The notes: generated by a model from the letters alone, not told the origin. Shown: positions 35,079-44,287, counted from the stretch's first letter. The stretch is 56,900 nt of DNA from Salaquimonas sp041736675 (GCA_041736675.1 JBGSTD010000030.1:1-56900), one strand, 5' to 3'. Numbers and translations: made by a program.

Positions 35079-35888
35079 TCATCTCCACGTCTTTTTCTGC
35101 TTCCAACGTTTTTGTTCACGCTGGCCACCAGTATTGGCACCCAGATAAAACTCCTGAATATCCTTCGAGGCCCTGAGATCTGCGGCGGCACCATCTATCA
35201 CGATACGTCCAAGTTCCATGACGTAACCATAGTCGGCAACATCAAGGGCAACCTTGGCGTTTTGTTCAACCAGAAGCATGGTTACGCTCTGCTCCTTGTT
35301 GAGGCGACTGATTATGGCAAAAATTTCCTTGACCAGAAGAGGCGACAGGCCAAGGCTGGGTTCGTCGAGCAACATCACCTGGGGGCGCGCCATCAGTCCG
35401 CGCCCGATGGCAAGCATCTGCTGCTGGCCGCCGGACAAGGTTCCAGCCGCTTGTTTGCGGCGCTCTTTCAGGATGGGAAAATAGGAGAAAACGATTTCCT
35501 TGTCGGCGGCAATGCCGTCCCGGTCGCTACGGGTGAAGGCTCCCATATCGAGATTTTCCTCAACCGAAAGCAACGGAAACACCTCGCGCCCCTCGGGCAC
35601 ATGAACGATCCCGGCATTGACGACCTGATCGGGATCAGAACCTGCAATATCCTTGCCATTGTAGAATACCTGTCCTTTTTCAGGATTCATGACGCCGGAA
35701 ATTGTTTTCATCAAAGTGGTCTTGCCAGCGCCATTGGCACCCAGAACCGTCACAATCTGGCCTTTGCGCACGTTCAACGAAACACCGCGCAAAGCCATGA
35801 TCGGACCGTAATAGCTTTCCAGATTGACGATCCGCAGCACGGGTTCGGTCTTGGCCGTTGCCTCGGGAGACTTGAGCGGTGCATTCAT
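35079..35888 (-). CDS. livF: Liv-type ABC transporter ATPase LivF, operon B
   Basis: A 269-residue ATPase with Walker A GANGAGKTT, signature LSGGQQQM, Walker B MLLDEPS and an H-loop region VEQNAK. Like operon A LivF it carries an N-terminal extension rich in Pro/Glu and a basic C-terminal tail (REQKRWKQKKTWR). The start overlaps the LivG stop by 4 nt (ATGA), so translation is coupled. The gap to the acyl-CoA synthetase is about 106 nt. Confidence 0.94.
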   Translation of the reverse strand: MNAPLKSPEATAKTEPVLRIVNLESYYGPIMALRGVSLNVRKGQIVTVLGANGAGKTTLMKTISGVMNPEKGQVFYNGKDIAGSDPDQVVNAGIVHVPEGREVFPLLSVEENLDMGAFTRSDRDGIAADKEIVFSYFPILKERRKQAAGTLSGGQQQMLAIGRGLMARPQVMLLDEPSLGLSPLLVKEIFAIISRLNKEQSVTMLLVEQNAKVALDVADYGYVMELGRIVIDGAAADLRASKDIQEFYLGANTGGQREQKRWKQKKTWR

Positions 35889-36670
35889 GCTGCTACCCCC
35901 TCCCCAACATCATCCGACCCGATATAGGCCTCAATTACGGCAGGATGGTTTTGCACTTCCGCCGGGGTTCCCAGAGCCAGCATCTTGCCGTCTGCCAGCG
36001 CCAATACACGGTCCGATACGGACGACACCAGATGCATGTCATGCTCGACCATAAGGATGGTGATGCCCATCTGCTTTTTCATGTCCTCAACCCAGAAAGC
36101 CACATCCTGCGTTTCTTCAACCGACAGGCCCGAGGCTGGCTCATCCAGCAGCAGCAATTTGGGTTTGATTGCAAGCGCCCTGCCCATTTCAACCACCTTG
36201 CGTACTCCGTAGGGAAGCCCTGCAATGTATTTGTCGCGATAAGCATGAAGGTCAAGAAAGTCGATAACCTCTTCAACAGCAGCGCGGTTTTCGAGTTCCA
36301 ACTTGTGAACCGAGGGCAGGAAAAGCAGTTCGGAAAGCATGTTGCTTTGGCGGAAACGATGCCTGCCGACCAGAAGATTTTGCAGAACCGTTGCCTGCTC
36401 GAACAATTCGATGTTCTGGAAAGTGCGGGCAATGCCGAGTTTTGCAATATCGTGCGGGGGATGTTTAAGAAGGCTTTCGCCATCAAACAATATCTCGCCT
36501 TCAAAAGGGTCATAGAAGCGTGAAATCAGATTGAAGAGCGTGGACTTACCCGCGCCGTTTGGGCCGACAAGGGCAAAAACCTCTCCCTGCTCGATTTCAA
36601 AGGAGACATCATTGACGGCAACGACGCCGCCAAATTTCAATGTAACATTTTGTACCTGCAACAAGCTCAA
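35885..36670 (-). CDS. livG: Liv-type ABC transporter ATPase LivG, operon B
   Basis: A 261-residue ATPase: Walker A GPNGAGKST, LivG-type signature LPYGVRKVVEMGRAL, Walker B LLLLDEPASG, H-loop EHDMHLVSS. I place the start at a TTG (36670) that overlaps the LivM stop (TTGA) and has GGAG 8 nt upstream; this gives the normal LivG opening SLLQVQNVTLKFGG. An ATG at 36766 is also in frame but would overlap livM by 100 nt and add 32 residues unlike any LivG. It is followed by LivF with a 4-nt overlap. Confidence 0.92.
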   Translation of the reverse strand: MSLLQVQNVTLKFGGVVAVNDVSFEIEQGEVFALVGPNGAGKSTLFNLISRFYDPFEGEILFDGESLLKHPPHDIAKLGIARTFQNIELFEQATVLQNLLVGRHRFRQSNMLSELLFLPSVHKLELENRAAVEEVIDFLDLHAYRDKYIAGLPYGVRKVVEMGRALAIKPKLLLLDEPASGLSVEETQDVAFWVEDMKKQMGITILMVEHDMHLVSSVSDRVLALADGKMLALGTPAEVQNHPAVIEAYIGSDDVGEGVAA

Positions 36671-37767
36671 CGCATCCGCTCCGTTTTCAAGTAGGATTTC
36701 TGGCGGCGGAACATATCCTTTCGATAGAACGGAAAAAGTTCGAAATAAGTCCGCATCTTGAGCCACATTCCGTAGATCCCCAAAGGCTCAAAGAGAATAA
36801 AGAGAATGAGGAGAACGCCAAAGACCGCGGTTTCTATGCCAGGTATGACAAGTGAAGTCATGCCGAACGCATCGCCGATCCAGCCGCGCATGATCGACAG
36901 GAACTGCGGAAGGAACGCGACAATGATTGCCCCGAAGAATGCGCCGTGGATTGAGCCGACACCGCCGACAACAATCATCAAAAGCAGGGTGATGGAAATA
37001 ATGACGTTGAAGGTTTCGTTGGTGAAAATTCCTGCAAAATGACCCATCAACGCACCGGCAAGGCCTGTGATTGCGGTGGAAATGCCGAAAGACATTGCTT
37101 TGGTGCGAGCCACGTTGACACCCATTGCCTGGGCTGAAATCTCCGAGTCGCGAACAGCGGCAAACGCCCTGCCGAGGGGAGAGCGTAGCAGGTTCTTGTA
37201 AAACAGCACAATCACCAGAACGACAGCCAGCGTCAGCCAGTAAAATCCCGCGGGATTGGCATAGCGGTTGATGGTGTATCCGAACAGGTCAATGTCCGGC
37301 GCATAAAGGCCACTCACCCCTCCGGTTAAAGGCTCCGCCAAAACGATCACATCTTCTATGATAATCGAGGCGGCAAGGGTGGCGATCGCAAGATAAATGC
37401 CGTGCAGGCGTGTGGTGGGGATAGCAAGGGCAACGCCAGCCAAACCCGATATCAACCCTGCAAGCGGGAAGCTGACGATGAAAGGCAGGCCGAGGCGGGT
37501 TTGCAATATCACATTGGCATAGCAGCCAATCGCCAGAAAAGCTGAATGCCCGAGCGAAGCCTGACCTGTTTGTCCGACAAGGATCATCAAGCCCATCCCG
37601 GCCAGCGCCCAGATCAGCACGTTATTGAATTCACCGACCATGTACTGGCTCACAATGAAGGGCAACAGAACCATCACTGCAAACAGCAGGAGATACCAGA
37701 ACCGCTGGTGACTGTGCTTGAAGAGGCCCAGATCGTCATTATAAGACGTTTTGAAAAGGATACGCAT
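36667..37767 (-). CDS. livM: Liv-type ABC transporter permease LivM, operon B
   Basis: A 366-residue permease with about ten hydrophobic segments and the LivM signature GLMILVGQTGQASLGHSAFLAIGCYA, then GGVGSIHGAFFGAIIVAFLPQ. The ATG at 37767 follows the livH stop by one base and has AAGGTG upstream; the open frame extends to 37821 inside livH but this would create an unlikely overlap. A 4-nt overlap with livG follows. Confidence 0.94.
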   Translation of the reverse strand: MRILFKTSYNDDLGLFKHSHQRFWYLLLFAVMVLLPFIVSQYMVGEFNNVLIWALAGMGLMILVGQTGQASLGHSAFLAIGCYANVILQTRLGLPFIVSFPLAGLISGLAGVALAIPTTRLHGIYLAIATLAASIIIEDVIVLAEPLTGGVSGLYAPDIDLFGYTINRYANPAGFYWLTLAVVLVIVLFYKNLLRSPLGRAFAAVRDSEISAQAMGVNVARTKAMSFGISTAITGLAGALMGHFAGIFTNETFNVIISITLLLMIVVGGVGSIHGAFFGAIIVAFLPQFLSIMRGWIGDAFGMTSLVIPGIETAVFGVLLILFILFEPLGIYGMWLKMRTYFELFPFYRKDMFRRQKSYLKTERMR

Positions 37768-37768
37768 C

Positions 37769-38644
37769 TTACACCTTCTTGCGGTGGATTTGGGCAAGGA
37801 TGCCATGCGGACGGAAGACAAGAACGAGGAAAAGCAGCAGATACGGCATCACCTGGCTGTATCCGGCAGCCACATATCGCGCAGCAAACGGCTCGACCAG
37901 GCCAATGATGATGCCACCCAGCAATGCCCCTGGAAGGCTGCCCATGCCGCCGATGACAGCGGCGGCAAACGCCTTGATGCCGATCAGACCTGCGCCCGGA
38001 TCAATGGATCCCTTGGAGGCATATAAAATTCCGGCAATGGCAGCCATCATTCCCGACAGTGCCCACACAAGTGACTGAACCCGCTTTACAGGTATTCCCA
38101 TGTAATAGGCCGCCAGCTGGTTTTGCGATGATGCCTGCATGGCAATTCCGAGCTTGGTATTGTTGAAATAGAGATAAAATCCGATGGTGAGGATAATTGT
38201 TGCCGCAATGACAACCACTTCATCAAGCCCGAGGACCACCCCGCCAAAATTGACATCGCGTCCGGCAAACGGCGACTGGAGCGACTGGGGTTCATGGCCC
38301 CAGATTGTTCCCGCTGCAAAACGCAGGACAAAACCGATTGCAATGGTCAGGATGACCACCGAAACCTGGTTCTGGCCAATCATGCGGCGAATGATGATGC
38401 GATCAAGAAGAAAGCCGAAGCACCCCATGAGCAAAATGGCGAGGGGAACGGATATCCAGAACGGATATCCCATGTGATCTGAATTGGTGAGGCCGAGCGT
38501 GATGAAAGCACCAAGCATCATCATGTCGCCCTGGGCAAAATTGACAGCTTCTGTCGCCTTGTAGATCAGCACAAAACCCAAGGCGATAAGGCCATATATA
38601 CAACCGTTCGCCAGGCCACTCATGACCAGCTGAAATACTGCCAA
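37769..38644 (-). CDS. livH: Liv-type ABC transporter permease LivH, operon B
   Basis: A permease of about 291 residues with the family opening VMSGLANGCIYGLIALGFVLIYKATEAVNFAQG and the closing GGMGSLPGALLGGIIIGLVEPFAARYVA. I favour the TTG start at 38644, which has GGAGGAG 5 nt upstream; a GTG at 38680 in the same frame would give 303 residues but has no ribosome site. It is the first gene of operon B, whose promoter must lie in the roughly 260 bases before the divergent patatin gene. Confidence 0.92.
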   Translation of the reverse strand: MAVFQLVMSGLANGCIYGLIALGFVLIYKATEAVNFAQGDMMMLGAFITLGLTNSDHMGYPFWISVPLAILLMGCFGFLLDRIIIRRMIGQNQVSVVILTIAIGFVLRFAAGTIWGHEPQSLQSPFAGRDVNFGGVVLGLDEVVVIAATIILTIGFYLYFNNTKLGIAMQASSQNQLAAYYMGIPVKRVQSLVWALSGMMAAIAGILYASKGSIDPGAGLIGIKAFAAAVIGGMGSLPGALLGGIIIGLVEPFAARYVAAGYSQVMPYLLLFLVLVFRPHGILAQIHRKKV

Positions 38645-38908
38645 GCCCACTCCTCCCAAAATGGTAATTGCTCTTAACACCAGTTAAACATTAAGTTTCC
38701 CGCTTGACTACCGTAAATCGAAAAACACGCCAATTTTTTAATGTCGGGTTTGCCTGCGCCATCGGCATACTGCATGAAGGTCACGGCACTGGCATTACGC
38801 CATTGGACAAAGTGATCCGGTCGGAGCACAAGCCTGATTGCAAGAGGTTCGTATTTTTGCCATATTCCCGCCACGGCAAGTCCTGTTGATCATTGTGGAG
38901 TAGGAATA

Positions 38909-40045
38909 TTGTTATCCGGTATTTTGCCATCCAGGCATGTCAACGTTCTGGCAATATCCCTCATGATGCTGGCACTTGTTTTCCTTGCCGGCTGCATCGC
39001 CCGTCCGAAGGAGGCGGTCGAAACCCGGACAATCAATCCGATTGAAGCTATCGACCCGTGGGCTGATAACGTCCTGACTGCCCGTGAAACAGGGGATGAC
39101 CAAGTGCATACCGTGCTTGCCATTTCATCAGGGGGCGCGGATGGGGCATATGGCGCCGGAGTGCTGGCAGGTTGGTCAAAAAGCGGTGCAAGGCCGGTAT
39201 TTGATGTGGTGACCGGCGTTTCAACAGGAGCATTAATGTCGGTCTTTGCCTTTTTGGGTGAACCCTATGATTCGATCCTCAAGGACGTCTACACCACCCA
39301 GAAGCAATCCGACATTTTCAAGAAGCGCGGACTAGGCGGACTGGTTTCCCAGGGACTGTACGACAATGAACCGCTTAAAAGACAAATCGAACTTTACGTG
39401 GACGACGAGACTCTTGAGCGCGTTGCAGCCCAGCATGACCTCGGACGCCGCCTCTATGTGGCGACCACCAATCTGGATGCCGGCAGCCTGGTAATTTGGG
39501 ACATGGGACAAATCGCCAAAGGCAACCGTGCTGACAAGGTGCTGCATTTTCAAAAAGTGCTGCGGGCGTCAGCGGCCGTACCCGGCTTTTTTGATCCGGT
39601 TTATATCAAGCCGCAAAAAGGCAAGGAATTGCGGCAGGCCCATGTGGATGGCGCTATCAAGGAACCGGTCCTTGTCAATGACTTCATGCTCGAGACGTCA
39701 TTGAAAGACAAGCGCCTGTTCATGCTGATCAACGCCGGTGTGCGCCGTTTCAACGACGCCAGTCCAGTGAAGGCAAATCTGCAGGATATTTCACTGAAGG
39801 CAATTTCCGAGTTGCTGCGCGGGTTGACCGAAGAGACAATCTATCGCGACTATGTATTGGCGCGAAATGCCGAGGCGCAATTCCGGATGACGGCAATACC
39901 CGATACTTTTCCCGATGCGACCGAGTTCCTGCAATTTGACCCAAAACGCATGCAGGCGCTTTTTGCGGCCGGATATCTGGCAGGACTCAAGGGTCCTGAA
40001 AACTGGTTGAAAGCGCCTGAGCGGCTCGGCCGGTTTGAACAGTAG
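38909..40045 (+). CDS. Patatin-like phospholipase, probable lipoprotein
   Basis: A 378-residue patatin-family acyl hydrolase. A hydrophobic signal segment ends in the lipobox LAGC (Cys29), so it is probably lipid-anchored in the envelope. The glycine-rich oxyanion loop SSGGADGAYGAG (about 73-84), nucleophile Ser105 in GVSTG, and Asp247 in VDGA form the expected Ser-Asp dyad. The start is a TTG with GGAG 8 nt upstream. It would hydrolyse phospholipids or other acyl esters; substrate unknown. It is divergent from operon B and not obviously linked to a neighbour. Confidence 0.88.
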   Translation: MLSGILPSRHVNVLAISLMMLALVFLAGCIARPKEAVETRTINPIEAIDPWADNVLTARETGDDQVHTVLAISSGGADGAYGAGVLAGWSKSGARPVFDVVTGVSTGALMSVFAFLGEPYDSILKDVYTTQKQSDIFKKRGLGGLVSQGLYDNEPLKRQIELYVDDETLERVAAQHDLGRRLYVATTNLDAGSLVIWDMGQIAKGNRADKVLHFQKVLRASAAVPGFFDPVYIKPQKGKELRQAHVDGAIKEPVLVNDFMLETSLKDKRLFMLINAGVRRFNDASPVKANLQDISLKAISELLRGLTEETIYRDYVLARNAEAQFRMTAIPDTFPDATEFLQFDPKRMQALFAAGYLAGLKGPENWLKAPERLGRFEQ

Positions 40046-40090
40046 GCGAAGCAACGCCAGTGGGTTCCGGATTTTGCGACTGGCTGTTTG

Positions 40091-40978
40091 TCAGACAGCA
40101 CCTTGCTTGAGCATTGCGACCACCTTTGCCAGAACCGGGTTTTCATCCAGCGGCTTCAAAGTTGAAAACGCCAGGTTTCGGGGAAGCGCAACCTTGATTG
40201 CATATGGTTCGACCAATTGACCGCTGTCGATTTGCGCGCGCACAAGCGCTTCGTGACCGATAAGGACACCGGCGCCGTTCTTGCATTCTTCAAGGGCAAG
40301 CGAGTAAAGTGAAAATTCCGGCCCGCTCTTGTTTAGGTTCTGGCCGGGAGATGCGACGGAAAGCCATGTTTTCCAGTCATTTTTCCAGGTGGAATCGTGC
40401 AGAAAAACCTCGCCGGCGAGATCATTGACGGATTTCAGTCTAGCAGCGATTGCTGGCGAGCATACCGGATAAATCATGTCGCAGCCCACCGTTGCCGCTA
40501 CGTTCTCGACACTTTGATCTTCGTAAAATATCGCCAGATCAAAGGGCTCGCGGACAAGATTTGGCCGCTGCTCAAGGGCACTTACAGAGATCAGAACCTG
40601 CGGCATAGCTTCGCGGATTTCAGGCAATTTGGGCGACACCCAAAGTTGGGCAATGCTTGGAAGCGCTGCAATACGCACCTCTAATGGCGCAGCACTGGTT
40701 CGCAGCTTCTGAACCGCTGCCCCAAGGTGGTCGAATGCATCGGTGAAATCTGCCATCACGCTCGAACCCAAGGGGGTCAGTTCCACGCCCTGTGCATTGC
40801 GCTTGAACAGTTTTTCTCCCGCCCAGGACTCGAGTGACTTGATTTGCTGGGCGACAGCGGCCGGAGTGACAAACAATTCTGCGGCCGCGGCGGAAATGCT
40901 GTTCAACCGCGCGGAGGCCTCAAAAGCACGCAATGCGTTGAGCTGTGGCATTTTCGGACGGGGTGGTGATACAGCCAT
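40091..40978 (-). CDS. LysR-family regulator, GcvA-like
   Basis: A 295-residue LysR regulator with an N-terminal winged helix (about residues 10-68, LNALRAFEASARLNSISAAAAELFVTPAAVAQQIKSLE) and a C-terminal ligand domain. The PPRPKMPQLNALRAFEA opening is typical of the GcvA subgroup that controls glycine cleavage and other pathways. It is divergent from the SHMT-like gene, with 120 nt between the starts, so it probably controls that gene. Ligand unknown. Confidence 0.88.
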   Translation of the reverse strand: MAVSPPRPKMPQLNALRAFEASARLNSISAAAAELFVTPAAVAQQIKSLESWAGEKLFKRNAQGVELTPLGSSVMADFTDAFDHLGAAVQKLRTSAAPLEVRIAALPSIAQLWVSPKLPEIREAMPQVLISVSALEQRPNLVREPFDLAIFYEDQSVENVAATVGCDMIYPVCSPAIAARLKSVNDLAGEVFLHDSTWKNDWKTWLSVASPGQNLNKSGPEFSLYSLALEECKNGAGVLIGHEALVRAQIDSGQLVEPYAIKVALPRNLAFSTLKPLDENPVLAKVVAMLKQGAV

Positions 40979-40985
40979 AATTAGA

Positions 40986-41004
40986 CCTAGTTTTTATAGG
41001 CCTA
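40986..41004. promoter_or_regulatory. Candidate LysR site between divergent genes
   Basis: CCTA-N7-TAGG followed directly by CCTA (TAGGCCTA is a palindrome) lies just upstream of the LysR start, 95-113 nt before the SHMT-like start. Size and place suit a LysR-type autoregulatory site, but no known consensus was matched. Confidence 0.35.
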
Positions 41005-41098
41005 TTTTTTAGCAAAACTCGTTTGCGAAGTCCAACACCATTTGCTTGTATTCAATTCGAATTACGGAATTATCGGGCTTTATTATCGGGAGATTGAA

Positions 41099-42418
41099 AT
41101 GACTGCTTTGGTCAAGCGCGACTGGGTACCGGTGGAATGCGAATCCTACATACAGAAACTGGCTGCAAAGACTGCGCAGAGCCCAACGAAAGCCGTCGCC
41201 GCCCGCATAGAGGAACTGATTGACCGCAACCGCACCATTCACGAAAAGGAATGTTTCAATCTCAATCCTGCAACGAACATCATGAACCCGAAAGCCGAGG
41301 CAGCGCTTTCCGCCGGCCTTGGGTCGCGACCCTCGCTCGGCTATCCCGGCGACAAATATGAGATGGGCCTTGAAGCCATTGAGGAATTGGAAGTCATCTG
41401 CGCCGAATTATGCGCTGAAGTATTTGAGGCAGGTTACGCTGAAATCAGGGTGGCATCGGGTGCCCTGTCAAATCTTTACGCTTTCATGGCAACCACAAAG
41501 CCCGGCGATGTCATTATAGCACCACCCGCCACAATCGGCGGCCATGTTACCCACCACAATGCTGGATGCGCCGGATTGTACGGGCTCGAAATACACGAGG
41601 CGCCGATCAACCCAGACGGATTTACGGTTGATCTTGATGCGCTGCGGGAACTGGCACACAGGGTGAAGCCCAGGCTCTTAACCATTGGCGGCAGCCTTAA
41701 CCTGTTTCCCCATCCGGTTTCAGATATCCGCACGATTGCCGATGAAGTCGGGGCAAAAGTCCTTTTTGATGCCGCGCACCAATGCGGCATCATTGCAGGC
41801 GGCAGTTGGCCGAACCCGCTTGGCGAAGGCGCGCACCTTATCACCATGAGCACTTACAAAAGCCTTGGCGGACCGGCCGGCGGTCTTATCGTTACCAATG
41901 ACGCTGAAATTGCAAAGCGGCTGGATGCGATTGCCTTCCCCGGCATGACCGCCAATTTTGATGCGGCAAAATCCGCGGCGCTCGCCATCACCATGCTGGA
42001 CTGGAAATCCCACGGCAGCGCCTACAGCAATGGGATGGTGGCACTCTCCAGGGAACTGGCGAAAGAGCTGGATGCGCTTGGAATACCTGTCTTTGCAAAG
42101 GATCGCGGCTATACCTCCTCGCATCAGTTTGCGGTGGAGGCAGCATCCTTCGGCGGCGGTCAGGCGGCATCCAAAACCTTGCGCAAATCGGGCTTTCTGG
42201 CTTGCGGCATCGGGCTGCCGATCGCCCCAGTTACAGGTGACCTCAACGGCCTGCGGATCGGAACGCCGGAACTCGTGCGCTGGGGCATGACCCCCGCCCA
42301 TGCCAAGACACTTGCCGGATTTATCGCGCGCGGCCTTACCACCAATGACCACGCGTCACTCGCAAAAGAAGTGGCCGCCTATCGCGGGCAGTTCAAGGAC
42401 CTGCATTTCATCAACTGA
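41099..42418 (+). CDS. Divergent serine hydroxymethyltransferase-like PLP enzyme
   Basis: A 439-residue fold-type I PLP protein of the SHMT family. The PLP-binding Lys254 lies in STYKSLGGPAGG, where canonical SHMT has TTTHKTLRGPRGG; Asp224 and His227 in FDAAHQCG match the cofactor-holding DMAH block, and NLNPATNIM corresponds to the ENxxS region. Because the lysine motif departs from GlyA, this is probably not the housekeeping SHMT; alpha-methylserine hydroxymethyltransferase or a related aldolase are candidates. The ATG at 41099 has GGGAG 6-7 nt upstream. It is divergent from a GcvA-like LysR gene that likely regulates it. Confidence 0.85.
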   Translation: MTALVKRDWVPVECESYIQKLAAKTAQSPTKAVAARIEELIDRNRTIHEKECFNLNPATNIMNPKAEAALSAGLGSRPSLGYPGDKYEMGLEAIEELEVICAELCAEVFEAGYAEIRVASGALSNLYAFMATTKPGDVIIAPPATIGGHVTHHNAGCAGLYGLEIHEAPINPDGFTVDLDALRELAHRVKPRLLTIGGSLNLFPHPVSDIRTIADEVGAKVLFDAAHQCGIIAGGSWPNPLGEGAHLITMSTYKSLGGPAGGLIVTNDAEIAKRLDAIAFPGMTANFDAAKSAALAITMLDWKSHGSAYSNGMVALSRELAKELDALGIPVFAKDRGYTSSHQFAVEAASFGGGQAASKTLRKSGFLACGIGLPIAPVTGDLNGLRIGTPELVRWGMTPAHAKTLAGFIARGLTTNDHASLAKEVAAYRGQFKDLHFIN

Positions 42419-42507
42419 CCGAGTGCAATCAATCAGCATTAACAGCGATGGCAGCCTCTTCAACAAGAGGCTCGCCCGCCTTTTTCGGCCAGTTTACTGT
42501 GGCCCGT

Positions 42508-42909
42508 CTATTGAGGAAAGTGCTCGACGTGCAGTTCCGCAGTGCGGCCGAAATACAAAACACGCCTGCCGAGGAACGAGACGATATATCCCGCGCAGCC
42601 AAACGCCTTTATGTTGTTGCTGAATGCCTTGTAGGAATATTCCGGGGGATTGGCCTGCGCCCATTTTATCTGTTCGGCGATGCCAGACTGATCGAATAGC
42701 GCAGCGACCTTCTCTTCTGAGGGCTGGTTTTCAAGCGTGATGCTGTCGCTGTCGGGAAGGAAATAGCTGGTTGTATTGCGGCGATAATCGACCACGTATC
42801 CTTCAAATCCGGCATTGATCAAGGCTCCAACGATATCAGGAAATGCCATTGTCTTGTCATAGGTTGCTTTCAGACAGGTTTCGGCAATCCGGGTCTGTTG
42901 AACATTCAT
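42508..42909 (-). CDS. DUF1398-type protein
   Basis: A protein of about 133 residues. The segment CLKATYDKTMAFPDIVGALINAGFEGYVVDYRRNTTSYF resembles the DUF1398 (YbcV-like) family of small proteins of unknown function. No membrane segment or catalytic motif is seen. The ATG at 42909 (MNVQQTRIAE) has AAAGGGAAAA upstream; the open frame runs to 42984 without a better site. It is convergent with the SHMT-like gene. Confidence 0.7.
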   Translation of the reverse strand: MNVQQTRIAETCLKATYDKTMAFPDIVGALINAGFEGYVVDYRRNTTSYFLPDSDSITLENQPSEEKVAALFDQSGIAEQIKWAQANPPEYSYKAFSNNIKAFGCAGYIVSFLGRRVLYFGRTAELHVEHFPQ

Positions 42910-43197
42910 GGCGTTTTCCCTTTCATCACTGTTGACGGTCCGCCAGATCAGCCGAACGACCTTGCCAGTTTGACCGCAATTCATCCCAAAGGTAAATTGG
43001 GATTGCGCACTGGTTCAATAAAATACCCTGCCAGAAATTCTGCCATAATGCAGAGTACAATTCTGGCGAAGCCCAAAATGCGGAATTATCCGGATCTCCA
43101 GTTTAAACAGCAGTAACATGCAACAAGTATAAGGCTGTCTTGATGGCAAATTCCCAGCCAAATCTATGGAGCGGGCGCCGAGGCCTATGAGAATTAC

Positions 43198-43971
43198 ATG
43201 GGACGATGGAGCCGTGAGATTGCCCCATTGTTTGTCACCTGGGCCAATGCTTCACCAGGCGCAGACTGGATCGACATCGGCTGCGGAACCGGAGCGCTGA
43301 CTTCCGCCATTCTTGATAAACAGGAGCCTTCACGCATTGTCGCTATTGATAGCGCTGAGATCTTTCTACAGACGGCGAGCGCCCAAATTGCCGATCCCCG
43401 CATCATCTTCAAAAAGGGAGATGCAAGTGCGCTGCAGGAAGACGCGGACACTTTTGACTTCGCTGTCTCAGGTCTTGTCCTTAACTTTCTGCCGGACAAA
43501 AGCGCTGCCATGCAGGAAATGGTTCGGGTGGTCAGGCCCGGCGGCACAGTTGCGCTCTATGTCTGGGATTATGCCGGCCACATGCAGATGATGCGCTACT
43601 TCTTCAACGCCGCCGCCGCTCTTGACCCTGGGGCACGCGACTTCGACGATGGAATCAAAGCACCTGTCTGCAGACCACGTCCGCTGACGGACCTGCTTGC
43701 CGGCTCAGGGCTGACCGATGTGTCGGTGGAGGCAATTGACATTCCGATGGCATTCGGGAGTTTTGATGACTATTGGAAACCGTTTCTAGGGGGATCGGGA
43801 TCGGCGCCAAAATACTGCATGTCGCTGGATGACGGACCGCGAGAACGATTGCGCGAGGCAATTCGTCAAAGTCTTCCGACAGGACCAGACGGCGAAATAT
43901 TGCTTGCAGCCAGAGTTTGGGCCGCGAAAGGGGCGGGTTTGCGGATAAACCGCGAACCCCTCTCAGCTTGA
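43198..43971 (+). CDS. Class I SAM-dependent methyltransferase with a probable 5' frameshift
   Basis: A 257-residue frame with the SAM-binding motif DIGCGTGALTSAIL (about residues 22-36), motif II VAIDSAEIFL, and AVSGLVLNFLPD. Related proteins normally begin some 15-20 residues earlier, ahead of the YENYMGRWSR block. That missing part is present but out of frame: an ATG at 43143 with AAGG upstream encodes MANSQPN, after which the reading must shift by one base near 43164 to continue as YGAGAEAYENYMGRWSR. The ATG at 43198 has no good ribosome site. Either a real disabling frameshift or a sequencing error explains this. Substrate unknown. Confidence 0.8.
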   Translation: MGRWSREIAPLFVTWANASPGADWIDIGCGTGALTSAILDKQEPSRIVAIDSAEIFLQTASAQIADPRIIFKKGDASALQEDADTFDFAVSGLVLNFLPDKSAAMQEMVRVVRPGGTVALYVWDYAGHMQMMRYFFNAAAALDPGARDFDDGIKAPVCRPRPLTDLLAGSGLTDVSVEAIDIPMAFGSFDDYWKPFLGGSGSAPKYCMSLDDGPRERLREAIRQSLPTGPDGEILLAARVWAAKGAGLRINREPLSA

Positions 43972-44051
43972 CCGCTGGATTGGAAACATCAGTCTGGTGC
44001 AGACCCTGAAAAATATCTGCTTTATTGCGCTTGCCGAGTTTATTGAAAATA

Positions 44052-44128
44052 TGGTGCACCCGAAGAGATTCGAACTCCTGACCCCCAGATTCGTAGTCTG
44101 GTGCTCTATCCAGCTGAGCTACGGGTGC
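44052..44128 (-). tRNA. tRNA-Arg (anticodon ACG)
   Basis: Read on the minus strand the 77-nt gene has a 7-bp acceptor stem (GCACCCG with CGGGTGC), D arm, an anticodon arm CCAGA-CTACGAA-TCTGG giving anticodon ACG, and the T loop GGAGTTCGAATCTCT. The terminal CCA is encoded. It reads CGN arginine codons after A-to-I editing. Confidence 0.97.
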
Positions 44129-44287
44129 ATCATACCCGAGAGCCACGCAGAGCGTGCTTCAGGTGAGGTGTTCGTAATTGGATTGCCTCGGAAATGCAAG
44201 CCGTGAATCGGGGAATTTTTTCACCTGGTAAAGTTTGTTGTTCCATCCCGGCAAAACCACCCGGTTTGGCCTTTTTCGGCAAGCGGT

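Noticed and set aside
34973..35194. 74-residue N-terminal extension of the operon B acyl-CoA synthetase
   Set aside because: It overlaps livF, is rich in residues unlike the family and has no ribosome site; the internal ATG at 34972 fits the family start.
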